A DNA stretch of 64,000 nucleotides from Sphingobium sp. MI1205 (lineage in GTDB: Bacteria; Pseudomonadota; Alphaproteobacteria; Sphingomonadales; Sphingomonadaceae): the NCBI RefSeq assembly GCF_001563285.1, contig NZ_CP005188.1, positions 439,501-503,500 of the forward strand. The letters are read 5' to 3'. Positions 34,204 to 42,952 of the stretch are shown here, piece after piece. Within the stretch, counting starts at the first letter, position 1. The number at the start of each line of letters is the position of its first letter. A program made the position numbers and the translations under genes. The notes beneath the pieces are model-generated. The model did not search any database. It saw only the letters and a list, made by a program, of their open reading frames with translations, and had not been told where the DNA came from.

Positions 34204-36420
34204 TTAAAATGTCATCGCGGTCCGCAATTCGGTTAGGATTGAGCTCACAGTGTCTCGATGCTTTTCATTCCGGGCAGCCCAAAGGCGTCGAAGCACACTC
34301 TCCTCTATAAAATCGTCGAGTTTCGCGGTTCTCAGCCCAAGGACAAAGTCCGAGAGATCTTCCATCGGCGGGCAATCGCCCGCCTGCTGGAGAATGGCAG
34401 CGAGTTGCTTCGGTGTCACATCGAACGCAGTCACGCCCACGTCGTGGACCGCAACCTCTAGGCCAGCGCTCATGAGGACGATCGACAGCACCGAATTTAT
34501 AGCCGTGCCACGCCAGGTGATGACGTGGGTGTCTCGCGCCGCGGGGATGAGTGCGCGCCGATGGAGGCCGAGTTCGCGAAACGCGGTGCGCCCCTGCAGG
34601 AGGAACTTCTTTCCGGCTGCATCGAGATATGCGGGGATCTCGTGGTCAGACAGCACCTCCAGCATCGTCGCGGTGACGTGGTCGTGCAGTTGCTCGTTCG
34701 CGGGCCGATCGAAGCGAGGCAGCTTCCCGGATCGATGGGGAACAACTTCGAGCACCTTGGCGCGGTCATCGACCGCCTCTACGCGCCATCTACGGCCTGC
34801 GAAGCCTACGAGTGATCCTATCCCGAGGACATTGGTGAGCGGAACGGTCCCGAGGGTACGGCCGCTCGAGACAAGGCGCCATTCCTCGTCCGTCTTGAAG
34901 ACGGCATAGAAGTCGCGCGCCTGGACCAGTTCCTCCCCCGCACGACCGAGCATGAGGATGCCATCTGGCGATTGTTCGAGAAGTTCGAAACCCTGAGGAC
35001 CAGCCCCGCGGAGCAAATCGGCGTAGTCGGACGGCGCGAAGGCTAGGTAGCTGTCCCGACCGAATAGGAGCTTGTGCGCCGCGGGCGCACGGACGCCGCC
35101 CTCGGATGCTATGAGCGAGAGGGTCTGATGCAGAGCCACCGTGGCAAGCGAGGGGTCTTCTGTAGAGGGCTCGACCCAATTCTCCTGCAGAAGTCGGACG
35201 CAGGCGACGGCCCTCACCGTTTCGAGGCGTAGCTTGTCCAGCGGATCGGAATCCGGATCGAGATGGTCTTCGCGGACATAGATGCGGAGGACCGCCGGGC
35301 TACCGCGACGGCCGCTCCGACCGAGGCGCTGCTTCAGACCGGAAAGCGATCTGGGCGCACCCACTTGGGCGACCGACTGGACGCTGCCCAGATCGATGCC
35401 GAGCTCGAGCGTTGTCGTCGCGACTGCGGTGGTAGGCTGGTCGCCAGCCTTGAGCCGCGTCTCCAGCGTCTCGCGGAGTTCCTTGGAGAGGCTGCCGTGA
35501 TGCGGGAAGAATTCCTCCGGCACCTTGTCTCGCTCCGACCGCTCGCGGAGGCGGTCCGCGAGTGCCTCGACCGTCCGGCGAGAGGCAGCGAAGGCGAGGT
35601 TGTTCGATCCGCGCAGGTTGGCGAAGATATGGTCGGCGATTTGGCTGAGCGCATCGTGCGCACCGTTTTCGGCGATCTCATCGATCCCGACTGCCTCGGG
35701 AGGCTCCTCGTATCCTCGAATCTGCAGCCTGACACCTGGGCCGCTCTTCGGCGCCCGCAATACTGTTACGCTCTGGGGGCTGACCGCGTTCATCCAGCGG
35801 CAGGCCGCGTCGGCATCGCCTAGCGTGGCGGAGAGGCCGACCCGTCGCGGGCGTCCGGACGCGATCCTGTCGACGCGACGGAGAAGAGAGGCCAAGTGCA
35901 GCCCGCGCGGGCCTTGGAGGAATGCGTGAAGCTCGTCCACGACGATCCCATGCACGCCTCTGAACAGCTTAGTGGCATCGGCGGGGCGGCGCAGCAGGAG
36001 GGCCTCGATCGATTCAGGGGTGATCAGCGCGACGCCCGCTGGCGCCTTGAGCAGTCTCGTCTTAGGACCCTGAGGCGCGTCGCCATGCCAACGGGTGATT
36101 GGTAGACCAAGGCGTTCGCACAGAGGTTCGAGACGCCTGAACTGGTCGTTGATCAGCGCCTTGAGCGGACTGACGTATAGGAGGCGAAGGCCACCACCTG
36201 TCATCTCCGCTGCCTCGGTGAGCAGCGGCAGGAACGCTGCCTCGGTCTTGCCCGAGGCTGTGCCGGCCATGATGATTACGTCGCTGCTGGATCCCAGGAT
36301 CGAGCGGATCGCCGTGTCCTGTATCTCACGCAGGCCGGTCCATCCCTCATCGCGCACCCAGCGGCGGATTTCAGGATGAAGCCGATCATAGGACGGGGCG
36401 TCAGATGCGAAGGTCGACAA
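34204..36420 (-). CDS. sngC: Shango SngC-like DEAD/DEAH helicase (Lhr-like)
   Basis: This 738-residue superfamily 2 helicase has all core motifs: AGTASGKT at residues 52-59 (motif I), VDELH at 161-165 (motif II, DELH variant), LSATLGD near 196, TTTLELGIDLGSV, and motif VI LGRSGRRGSP. The C-terminal half resembles Lhr-like helicases with winged-helix extensions. In Shango systems (TerB-like protein, ATPase, helicase) this is the nucleic-acid motor. It overlaps the end of the ATPase gene by 20 bases. Confidence 0.85.
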   Translation of the reverse strand: MSTFASDAPSYDRLHPEIRRWVRDEGWTGLREIQDTAIRSILGSSSDVIIMAGTASGKTEAAFLPLLTEAAEMTGGGLRLLYVSPLKALINDQFRRLEPLCERLGLPITRWHGDAPQGPKTRLLKAPAGVALITPESIEALLLRRPADATKLFRGVHGIVVDELHAFLQGPRGLHLASLLRRVDRIASGRPRRVGLSATLGDADAACRWMNAVSPQSVTVLRAPKSGPGVRLQIRGYEEPPEAVGIDEIAENGAHDALSQIADHIFANLRGSNNLAFAASRRTVEALADRLRERSERDKVPEEFFPHHGSLSKELRETLETRLKAGDQPTTAVATTTLELGIDLGSVQSVAQVGAPRSLSGLKQRLGRSGRRGSPAVLRIYVREDHLDPDSDPLDKLRLETVRAVACVRLLQENWVEPSTEDPSLATVALHQTLSLIASEGGVRAPAAHKLLFGRDSYLAFAPSDYADLLRGAGPQGFELLEQSPDGILMLGRAGEELVQARDFYAVFKTDEEWRLVSSGRTLGTVPLTNVLGIGSLVGFAGRRWRVEAVDDRAKVLEVVPHRSGKLPRFDRPANEQLHDHVTATMLEVLSDHEIPAYLDAAGKKFLLQGRTAFRELGLHRRALIPAARDTHVITWRGTAINSVLSIVLMSAGLEVAVHDVGVTAFDVTPKQLAAILQQAGDCPPMEDLSDFVLGLRTAKLDDFIEESVLRRLWAARNEKHRDTVSSILTELRTAMTF

Positions 36421-37684
36421 GCTCTTCGTCCGCCTCTGGCTCTTCTGGCTCCTCCCTGTCCGGCGAGACAGCTGCGATCAGATCGTGCCACTGCGTGTCA
36501 GGGTTCTGCTCCAAAACGGACAGAAACTGGACGAAGGCCTTGATGGTGTTGCGGGGTGTGCGGAAATAGGCCTCGCCGATCCGCTTATTGCAATGCTCCA
36601 TGAAGGCGGTCTTCGCCTCGTCAGGCACGAGGAAGGCCGATGGGTCTCCGAGTGCGAAGACCGACCTGATGTTTCCTAGCAGCACGAGGAGATCCTCGGG
36701 CGACAGGCTCTGGAGCCGTATCACTGGTCCGCTGAGATCGATCCGCCCCTCTGTGGCGAAGCTGTTCTCTTCCAACCGCGATTGGAGCGCCTTGTAGCTG
36801 TAGAGGCCACGCCGACTGTCGAGTAGGAACTCCGGCGTTCCTCCGAAAACGAAGCCGAGCCCCTCGACATTGCCCTGCAGCACGTCGTTGAGCGTCCTGA
36901 GAAGCTGCTCGTAGTTCTGGTTGCGCGCTTGGGAGCTCTGCAGCTTGTAGAGGTTGACCATCTCGTCGAAGACCACGAGAAGTCCTGAATACCCCGCGAT
37001 GCGAACGAACGCTGAGAGAAGCTTGAATGTGTCATAGACGTCCGCGTCGTCGATTATGCTGCGAACGGGGAGGGCCTGCCGCGCCTCCGTCTTGGTGGGA
37101 TACTCGGCCCTGAGCCAGCGCAGCGCCGCCGCCTTGAGGCCGTCGTCACCATCCTCGTGGGCGCGCCAGTATGTCTTGAGCACCGTGCAGAAGTCGTGAC
37201 CGCCTAGCATCTCCAGCAGGGGAGCGAGGCGCCGGTCGATGATTCGCTCGACAGGAGCTCCACCGTCTTCAGCCTCCCGAACGCACTCCGTTACGAATCG
37301 CTCGACAATGCTAGGAAGAGCGCCGCCTTCCGGCTTCGTGCGTGTCGCCATGTTCCGGACAGCCTCCGCATAGAGGCCGCGGGCCTGTCCCCCAGTCGCG
37401 TGAAGCCTACGGTCGGGAGCGAGATCGGCGTGGACCGTGACGCATTTCCGTTCGAGGGCGATGAGACGCACGAGATTCAGGAAGAAGGTCTTGCCTGCTC
37501 CATACTCGCCGATGACGAAGCGAACGGCCGATCCGGCGTCCGCGATCCGGTCGATGTCGCGGACGAGCGCGCCGACCTCCTGAGAGCGTCCGACCTGGAT
37601 ATGCTGGAGGCCCACCCGTGGAACGACGCCGGCGGAAAGGGCCTGAATGATGAGATCCCGGTCCTTGCGTCGGATTGTGCTCAA
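36401..37684 (-). CDS. sngB: Shango SngB-like P-loop ATPase (DUF2791/BrxD-like)
   Basis: This 427-residue ATPase has a Walker A motif GEYGAGKT at 59-66 and a Walker B-like LLVVFDEM near 235-242. The family also includes BrxD of BREX, but no PglZ, PglX or BrxL gene is here. The N-terminus carries GLQHIQVGR, a family signature. Its ATG overlaps the sngA stop (ATGA). It likely works with the SngA TerB protein and the SngC helicase. The tail is highly acidic (EEPEEPEADEE). Confidence 0.85.
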   Translation of the reverse strand: MSTIRRKDRDLIIQALSAGVVPRVGLQHIQVGRSQEVGALVRDIDRIADAGSAVRFVIGEYGAGKTFFLNLVRLIALERKCVTVHADLAPDRRLHATGGQARGLYAEAVRNMATRTKPEGGALPSIVERFVTECVREAEDGGAPVERIIDRRLAPLLEMLGGHDFCTVLKTYWRAHEDGDDGLKAAALRWLRAEYPTKTEARQALPVRSIIDDADVYDTFKLLSAFVRIAGYSGLLVVFDEMVNLYKLQSSQARNQNYEQLLRTLNDVLQGNVEGLGFVFGGTPEFLLDSRRGLYSYKALQSRLEENSFATEGRIDLSGPVIRLQSLSPEDLLVLLGNIRSVFALGDPSAFLVPDEAKTAFMEHCNKRIGEAYFRTPRNTIKAFVQFLSVLEQNPDTQWHDLIAAVSPDREEPEEPEADEELVDLRI

Positions 37685-40065
37685 GCGGCAACTCCCATTG
37701 GTTCAAGTTGGTCAGTCACTTCGGAGGAGACGCGCACGTCGTCGTCGTCCTCCACGATCGGCTCGCCCAAATTGTCGAAGCCCCATTCGTTCAACGTCTC
37801 GATGGCGCCGTCTGGCATCAGGCGCAGCTCAGCCGCGAGTGCATCGAAATCGGTCCGAGCCATCGGGCCGGCCAGAAGGCGAATAAGAAGATTAGAATGG
37901 GGGGCGTCGAGGCCAGCGAAAGCCGATGCGGCGACGCTTGCCTTAGGCGGAGGGGCGGGGGCTGGTTCGGGCTCCTCCTCGACAAAGATTGCCGCGAGCA
38001 TCGCGGACACCTGCGTCGTTTCGCCGCGGATCCTCTCAAGCCTGGCGGCGTCGATGGCAACGCCCGCCCGCTTTGGCTCGTCAGGCAGCGGCACCATGCG
38101 CTCGTCAGTGGCTGGCAGCACCTCCACCGGACCGGCATCCTCGCCGCTGCGATGCAGGGCGGAATAGAGCGTGCTCGCGGGTAGCCCGAGCGCCGCGTGG
38201 AGCGCCTCGAGGAACCTAACCTCGTCGGGCAGGACTCGGCCATCTGCTAGCACTGCCTCGACCGCGGAGGCCGCGAGCGCCGCCCTGCTCTCAGGAGCGA
38301 TGTCCGCCAGCTTCTTCAGGGCTGCACGGACCTTTGGCGGATCCGCAGCGAGAGCGTTTCCGCACGCGAGCAGCCGGATGATCTCCTCTTCCTTGAGCTC
38401 GGGTGTCGAGCGCAGACGGCGTTCAATGGCGTCCATCTCTGAGGAGGCGACAGTCCCGTCCGACACTGCGGCCAGCATTGCGACTTCAACCATGCCGCGG
38501 GCAGCCGCGTAGACCGAGCGTTCGGGATCGACGGCCCCACCAAGGCTTGCCGGGAACAGGGCGACGCGTCCATCGGCCCGGAGCGCAGCGGCCGGACCGT
38601 AGCGGCGATCGGGCTCGAACCCGAGATCCAGCGCGTCGAGCGCGAGGCCCATCCGCCGAACGAGAACTGCAGGCAGCTTCTCGGTGCCCGGCCCTAGCTC
38701 CAGATCGAGGGCGCGTGCCACGTCGCCGACCGTTGCCAAGCCGCCAACTGTCGATTGATCGAGCGCGTTCCGGCAATCGGCGAAGGAGGCCCGTCCCCGG
38801 CGGAGCTCCAGTGGTAGCAGGAGGTCGCCGCGCAGCGTTCCGCGAGCATTTGGGTCTCGGCCCAGCAGTCGGCTGTAGGCTGATAGATCTTCCATGCAGC
38901 CGTCGAGGATCGTGCGAAGGCTATTGAGCGGGGCCTGCGTCCCAGAAATGTCAGGAAGATCCATTTCGATCGAACGGAAGAACGTGTTGCTTGCCGCCTG
39001 ATATCGGGAGCGGATCTTCGACTTCGGCCGTCGGACCCGTAATCCTTCTGGATTGCGGACGGCGAAGCGGACGCGCCATAGGCCGAGCAGCTCTTCGAAG
39101 CACCGCTGCCCCGGCGTCCGGAGGTAGACGTCTGGAAGCGATAGCACCCATAGAAGACAGTCGTCGGCATCGAAGGGCTGGTTTCGCTCGATTCGGCTGC
39201 CAAGCCGCACTCGGACATTGAGCGGCAGCTCCATCTCGTAGTTGTGCGGCGGAGCGGATGTTAGCTGCTGATCGGCGTTTTCGCCGTATAGGCAGGAAAG
39301 CGCGAGCAGCTTCGACGCATAGGCCGCAAAAGAGTAGTTCTCTCCATGGATTAAAAGGAGGCGCCGAAGCTCGGCGAAGATCGCTGACGCCTCGTCCTTG
39401 GCTTCATCGACCAGCAAGCGCTGCTCGAGGCCGTAGAAGAACACGAACACGTAGCCGATCGGGATGTTAGGATCCGTCCGGCCATTCTCCAGCCAGTCCA
39501 GATAGGTCCAGCGTGCCCGCGGATCGAGGCGATCGTAGCTCGGCCAGTATGTCAAGGTGTCGCCGGAGGGATCGCCTTGAGGATTGATGGGAAGCGTGGG
39601 ATCGATCCGGCTCTTGTCACGCGCCGGGTCATGCCGGGCAGGAGTGCCATAGTAGACCATATCGAGAGTGACGGTTCGCGCTCCCACCTGAACCACAGCC
39701 GGGTGGTTAACCCAGCAGGCTGGAGCGCGTTGCCTCTTCGATGTCGAAGATGCGGGCGCGGAGGGGCAAGGCCGCGGCGTGGCGACCCCCGGCTTGGTCA
39801 TCCGCGTTGCATAGTCTGACGCCTGCTCGAGGGTCGAGAATGAGTATCCGCCATAAAGGTATCGGCCATTGGCGCTCAGGCTGACGCCCGGCGGAGCCCT
39901 ACCGAGGTTCGAAGGCGGAGAGGGCGATGACGCTGTCGCCGCGGTTGTCTCCGTGGGCCGACCGAGTTCGGGCTGTCCGTCAGTGCCTATCGCCGGGGCG
40001 CCAGACATCATCTCGCCAAATCGACGCGCGACTCTAGAGAGCCAACCTTCTGACTGGGCCATCAT
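37681..40065 (-). CDS. sngA: Shango SngA-like TerB-domain protein
   Basis: This 794-residue protein has three parts. A TerB-N-like region (about residues 110-320) shows WPSYDRLDPRARWTYLDWLENGR and GYVFVFFYGLEQRLL. A central TerB domain (about 530-650) shows MVEVAMLAAVSDGTVASSEMD and AVEAVLADGRVLPDE acidic metal-site patterns. A TerB-C-like end completes it. Shango pairs this kind of protein with an ATPase and a helicase, as here. A strong RBS (GGGGGAAG) precedes the ATG. The N-terminal 60 residues are low-complexity. Confidence 0.85.
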   Translation of the reverse strand: MMAQSEGWLSRVARRFGEMMSGAPAIGTDGQPELGRPTETTAATASSPSPPSNLGRAPPGVSLSANGRYLYGGYSFSTLEQASDYATRMTKPGVATPRPCPSAPASSTSKRQRAPACWVNHPAVVQVGARTVTLDMVYYGTPARHDPARDKSRIDPTLPINPQGDPSGDTLTYWPSYDRLDPRARWTYLDWLENGRTDPNIPIGYVFVFFYGLEQRLLVDEAKDEASAIFAELRRLLLIHGENYSFAAYASKLLALSCLYGENADQQLTSAPPHNYEMELPLNVRVRLGSRIERNQPFDADDCLLWVLSLPDVYLRTPGQRCFEELLGLWRVRFAVRNPEGLRVRRPKSKIRSRYQAASNTFFRSIEMDLPDISGTQAPLNSLRTILDGCMEDLSAYSRLLGRDPNARGTLRGDLLLPLELRRGRASFADCRNALDQSTVGGLATVGDVARALDLELGPGTEKLPAVLVRRMGLALDALDLGFEPDRRYGPAAALRADGRVALFPASLGGAVDPERSVYAAARGMVEVAMLAAVSDGTVASSEMDAIERRLRSTPELKEEEIIRLLACGNALAADPPKVRAALKKLADIAPESRAALAASAVEAVLADGRVLPDEVRFLEALHAALGLPASTLYSALHRSGEDAGPVEVLPATDERMVPLPDEPKRAGVAIDAARLERIRGETTQVSAMLAAIFVEEEPEPAPAPPPKASVAASAFAGLDAPHSNLLIRLLAGPMARTDFDALAAELRLMPDGAIETLNEWGFDNLGEPIVEDDDDVRVSSEVTDQLEPMGVAA

Positions 40066-40241
40066 TCTTCCCCCCGACTTAGGGATACTGTCCCAAAGTT
40101 ATTCGGATTGCCAGAGCCTTACTCTTCCCCAAAAATGGCAAAGTGATCTGAATCAGTTGATGTTAGCCGTAGAATAATAAATGCGGATATAGCAGCGTGA
40201 AGTGTCGATCCGCCCGTGCGTGGGATTCGCGGAGGAAGTCG
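40066..40241. promoter_or_regulatory. Divergent control region between Shango and Zorya
   Basis: This 176-bp region contains no ORF and drives sngA leftward and zorA rightward. It is AT-richer (near 40160-40190) than the flanking genes and includes the zorA RBS GGAGG (40231-40235). No obvious palindromic operator was seen by eye. Confidence 0.6.
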
Positions 40242-42236
40242 ATGACAGGGGGAATGGACGAAATGGTGTTGTTCGGAATTCCGGTCATACCGGTGCTTGT
40301 TTTTGCGGTTCTCGTTAGCCTTGCATACGCGTTCGTCCGCTACTTCTTCATTCCCGCGAAGCGGCTGGATGCAAGCCTAAAGCAGATCATCGAGAACGTG
40401 GAGGCAGCGCGGGCGAACGGGCTTCGCGACCTCTCGAAGTGCTTCGAACCCGACCGTGCGATCGCCGCCATCTTCAACGAGTATCGCGAGACGCTCCACG
40501 TTCAGAAGGATCTCGACACCCAGACGGGCGAGATGGTCGAGAGGGCTGTCCGCTCGACGGTGCCGGCTGAGATGTTTCTCTCGCCACACGCTGTGGTGGA
40601 CAATCGCGTCCATGCCGAGTTCTTCAAGCATCTGCCCGGCATTTTCACCGGCATCGGCATCATCGGGACATTCACCGGCCTTCTGACGGGCTTGAGCTCC
40701 TTCCAGATCTCGGACGATTCCGGTGTAGTCCGGAACAGTCTGACCGCGTTGCTGCATGGCGTGAGCGAGGCGTTCGTCGTTTCGGCCTTCGCAATCATCC
40801 TTGCGATGCTCACGACCGGACTGGAGAAATTCCGGCTCAACAGCCTCTACCGCAAGGTAACGCAGCTCGCTCACGAGATCGACGCGACCTATGAGGCCGG
40901 TGCAGGCGAGGAGTATCTAGCTCGCCTCGTGACTTCTTCGGAGGACGCCGCCAGTCAGACCAAGATCCTGAAGGATGCGCTCGTCGCAGATTTGCGGGAG
41001 ATACTCACCGACCTTGCCGATCGGCAGATCAACGCGACGGTGCAGCGCTCCAACGAACTCGGCACGACTATCGCAGGTGCGCTGACCGACGCACTCAAGG
41101 GACCGCTCGACCAGATCGCCGGCGCGGTGGGCCAAGTCAGCCAGGATCAGTCGTCCGCCGTGACGAAGCTGCTGACCGACGTGCTCGCGAGCTTCAGCGA
41201 CCGCTTGGAGAACATGTTCGGCACGCAGCTCTCCGGCATCGGCGACATGCAGCAGCGCACGATTGACGCGATGCAGACTGCGGTCTTGAAATTGCAGGAC
41301 CTGACCGACAACGTCGAGGCTGCCGGGACGCGAGCTTCTGACGCGATGTCGACCAAGCTTCTCGAGGTTGTTCAGGCGGTCGAGGCCAAGCAGGCCGCGA
41401 TGTCGGAGGAGCTCCGCACTGTGATCGAAGAGATCCGCTCATCGACGGGCGAGATGCAGGAGGCGACCCAGACCCGCGTCCAGGACATGCTGACTGCGCT
41501 TGGTGAGGGGATGGCGCAGGCGATCTCCGCCATTGAGAGACAGGCGGCTGAACGCTCCAGGCTTCAGGCCGAGGAAGACGGCAGGCGTGCTGAGGCGGCG
41601 GCTGGCCACGTCGGGCAGATGCGGCAATCCGTTGATGCGATCTCCTCCAACGTCGATGGTCTCGTGGCGGCGATCCGCGAAATGACCGCGGGCGTCCAAA
41701 GCGCGACGCGGGATGCGTTCGTTCGTCTCAACGGGGGGGCGGACTCCCTGCTGGCCGCCGCTAACAAGCTCGAGAATTCAGGGCGCGAGGTCGTTGGCGG
41801 GTTCGACCGCATCGCGAATGTCACCACTGGCCTTTCGGAGGCCGCAGGCAGCGTTGCCGGGGCGGCTAGGGGCCTCGACTCTGTCGTCTCCGATTACCGA
41901 TCAGCCCGCGACGCGGTTGCCACCATGATCCAGGATCTCCGCGCTACCGTCGAAAATGCCTCCCGCGAGGCAAGCCTGACCGCGGATGTCCTCAGTCGGA
42001 TCGAGGGCGCAACGCAAAAACTGGCGTCGGCGCAGTACGAGGCGGACGGCTTCCTGGACGAGGTTGCTGACGTTATCGGCAAGTCGCACGAGAAGTTTGC
42101 GGAAGGCATGCGAGGCACGGTCATCGAGGCGAACCGGGTGTTTCACTCCCAGCTGTCCAGCGCCACCGGTTTGCTCAAGGAGGCGATCCAGGAACTCGAG
42201 GCCTCCTTACCTTCGACCGGTCGGCAGGCGGCGTGA
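40242..42236 (+). CDS. zorA: Zorya ZorA, MotA/ExbB-like membrane motor subunit
   Basis: This protein of about 664 residues has three membrane segments: residues about 9-35 (VLFGIPVIPVLVFAVLVSLAYAF), about 133-153 (GIFTGIGIIGTFTGLLTGLSSF, the conserved MotA/TolQ motif), and about 172-197 (SEAFVVSAFAIILAMLTTGLEK). About 460 residues of coiled-coil tail follow and project into the cytoplasm, a hallmark of ZorA. In Zorya, ZorA5ZorB2 forms a proton-driven motor that signals phage attack. The start at 40242 follows GGAGG. The zorB ATG lies 5 bases after the stop. Confidence 0.9.
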   Translation: MTGGMDEMVLFGIPVIPVLVFAVLVSLAYAFVRYFFIPAKRLDASLKQIIENVEAARANGLRDLSKCFEPDRAIAAIFNEYRETLHVQKDLDTQTGEMVERAVRSTVPAEMFLSPHAVVDNRVHAEFFKHLPGIFTGIGIIGTFTGLLTGLSSFQISDDSGVVRNSLTALLHGVSEAFVVSAFAIILAMLTTGLEKFRLNSLYRKVTQLAHEIDATYEAGAGEEYLARLVTSSEDAASQTKILKDALVADLREILTDLADRQINATVQRSNELGTTIAGALTDALKGPLDQIAGAVGQVSQDQSSAVTKLLTDVLASFSDRLENMFGTQLSGIGDMQQRTIDAMQTAVLKLQDLTDNVEAAGTRASDAMSTKLLEVVQAVEAKQAAMSEELRTVIEEIRSSTGEMQEATQTRVQDMLTALGEGMAQAISAIERQAAERSRLQAEEDGRRAEAAAGHVGQMRQSVDAISSNVDGLVAAIREMTAGVQSATRDAFVRLNGGADSLLAAANKLENSGREVVGGFDRIANVTTGLSEAAGSVAGAARGLDSVVSDYRSARDAVATMIQDLRATVENASREASLTADVLSRIEGATQKLASAQYEADGFLDEVADVIGKSHEKFAEGMRGTVIEANRVFHSQLSSATGLLKEAIQELEASLPSTGRQAA

Positions 42237-42241
42237 TCTGA

Positions 42242-42952
42242 ATGTTCCAGCGCGTTACTATGGGGCATCGTGGTCGCGAGGAGGGCGAGAAACCCTTCTG
42301 GATCTCGTTCGCCGACCTTATGACTGCCCTGATGGTGCTCTTCCTGCTCGTCATGAGCGTGGCGCTCCTTGCCGTGACGCGCACGATTTCGGAGCGCGAG
42401 CAGCTTGAGGCCGAGAGGCAGGCGGAGATTGTCAAGCTCCTCGACCGCATCGACAAGGCTGCAAAGAAGCAGGGCATCCGCGTCGATCACAACCGTGCCG
42501 TCATCGACTTCGGAGATCGTGCCCGCTTCGATTCGGCGAGCAATGCCCTCAGTCCCGAACAGGAGCGATTGCTGCGGTCGTTTGTCCCGGAGGTGCTCGC
42601 GATAGCGCGGGACAAGGGCGGGCAGCGATGGCTGAAGCGGATTGTGGTCGAGGGCTTTACTGACCGGAGGGGGAGCTATCTCTACAACCTGAACCTCAGC
42701 CTCCAGCGTAGCCAGCGCGTTCTGTGCGCGCTGATGGCGCGGCCGCAGGCGGGCGAACGGCCCATGGATCGACGCGAGCTAGAGGAGATACGGCGGCTCT
42801 TCCTCGTCGGCGGCTACTCCTCAAATTCCGCGAAGGCGTCGCTCGACGCAAGTCGACGCATTGAGCTGCGCCTGGAATTCTTCGGCGTTGATGAACCGGC
42901 GGCTGCACCTGTCGACGCGTTTGAAGGCGAATTCGGTACATGCGCCCTCTGA
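42242..42952 (+). CDS. zorB: Zorya ZorB, MotB/OmpA-like stator partner
   Basis: This 236-residue protein has one membrane helix near the N-terminus (WISFADLMTALMVLFLLVMSVALL). Its Asp25 is the proton-binding residue expected of MotB-like subunits. A periplasmic OmpA-like peptidoglycan-binding domain follows (IVVEGFTDRRGSYLYNLNLSLQRSQRV). It partners ZorA in the Zorya motor. The end overlaps zorC by 13 bases. Confidence 0.9.
   Translation: MFQRVTMGHRGREEGEKPFWISFADLMTALMVLFLLVMSVALLAVTRTISEREQLEAERQAEIVKLLDRIDKAAKKQGIRVDHNRAVIDFGDRARFDSASNALSPEQERLLRSFVPEVLAIARDKGGQRWLKRIVVEGFTDRRGSYLYNLNLSLQRSQRVLCALMARPQAGERPMDRRELEEIRRLFLVGGYSSNSAKASLDASRRIELRLEFFGVDEPAAAPVDAFEGEFGTCAL

Noticed and set aside
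36401..37684. BREX system, suggested by the BrxD-like ATPase
   Set aside because: No PglX methyltransferase, PglZ or BrxL is present. The neighbours (TerB protein and Lhr-like helicase) fit the Shango set instead.
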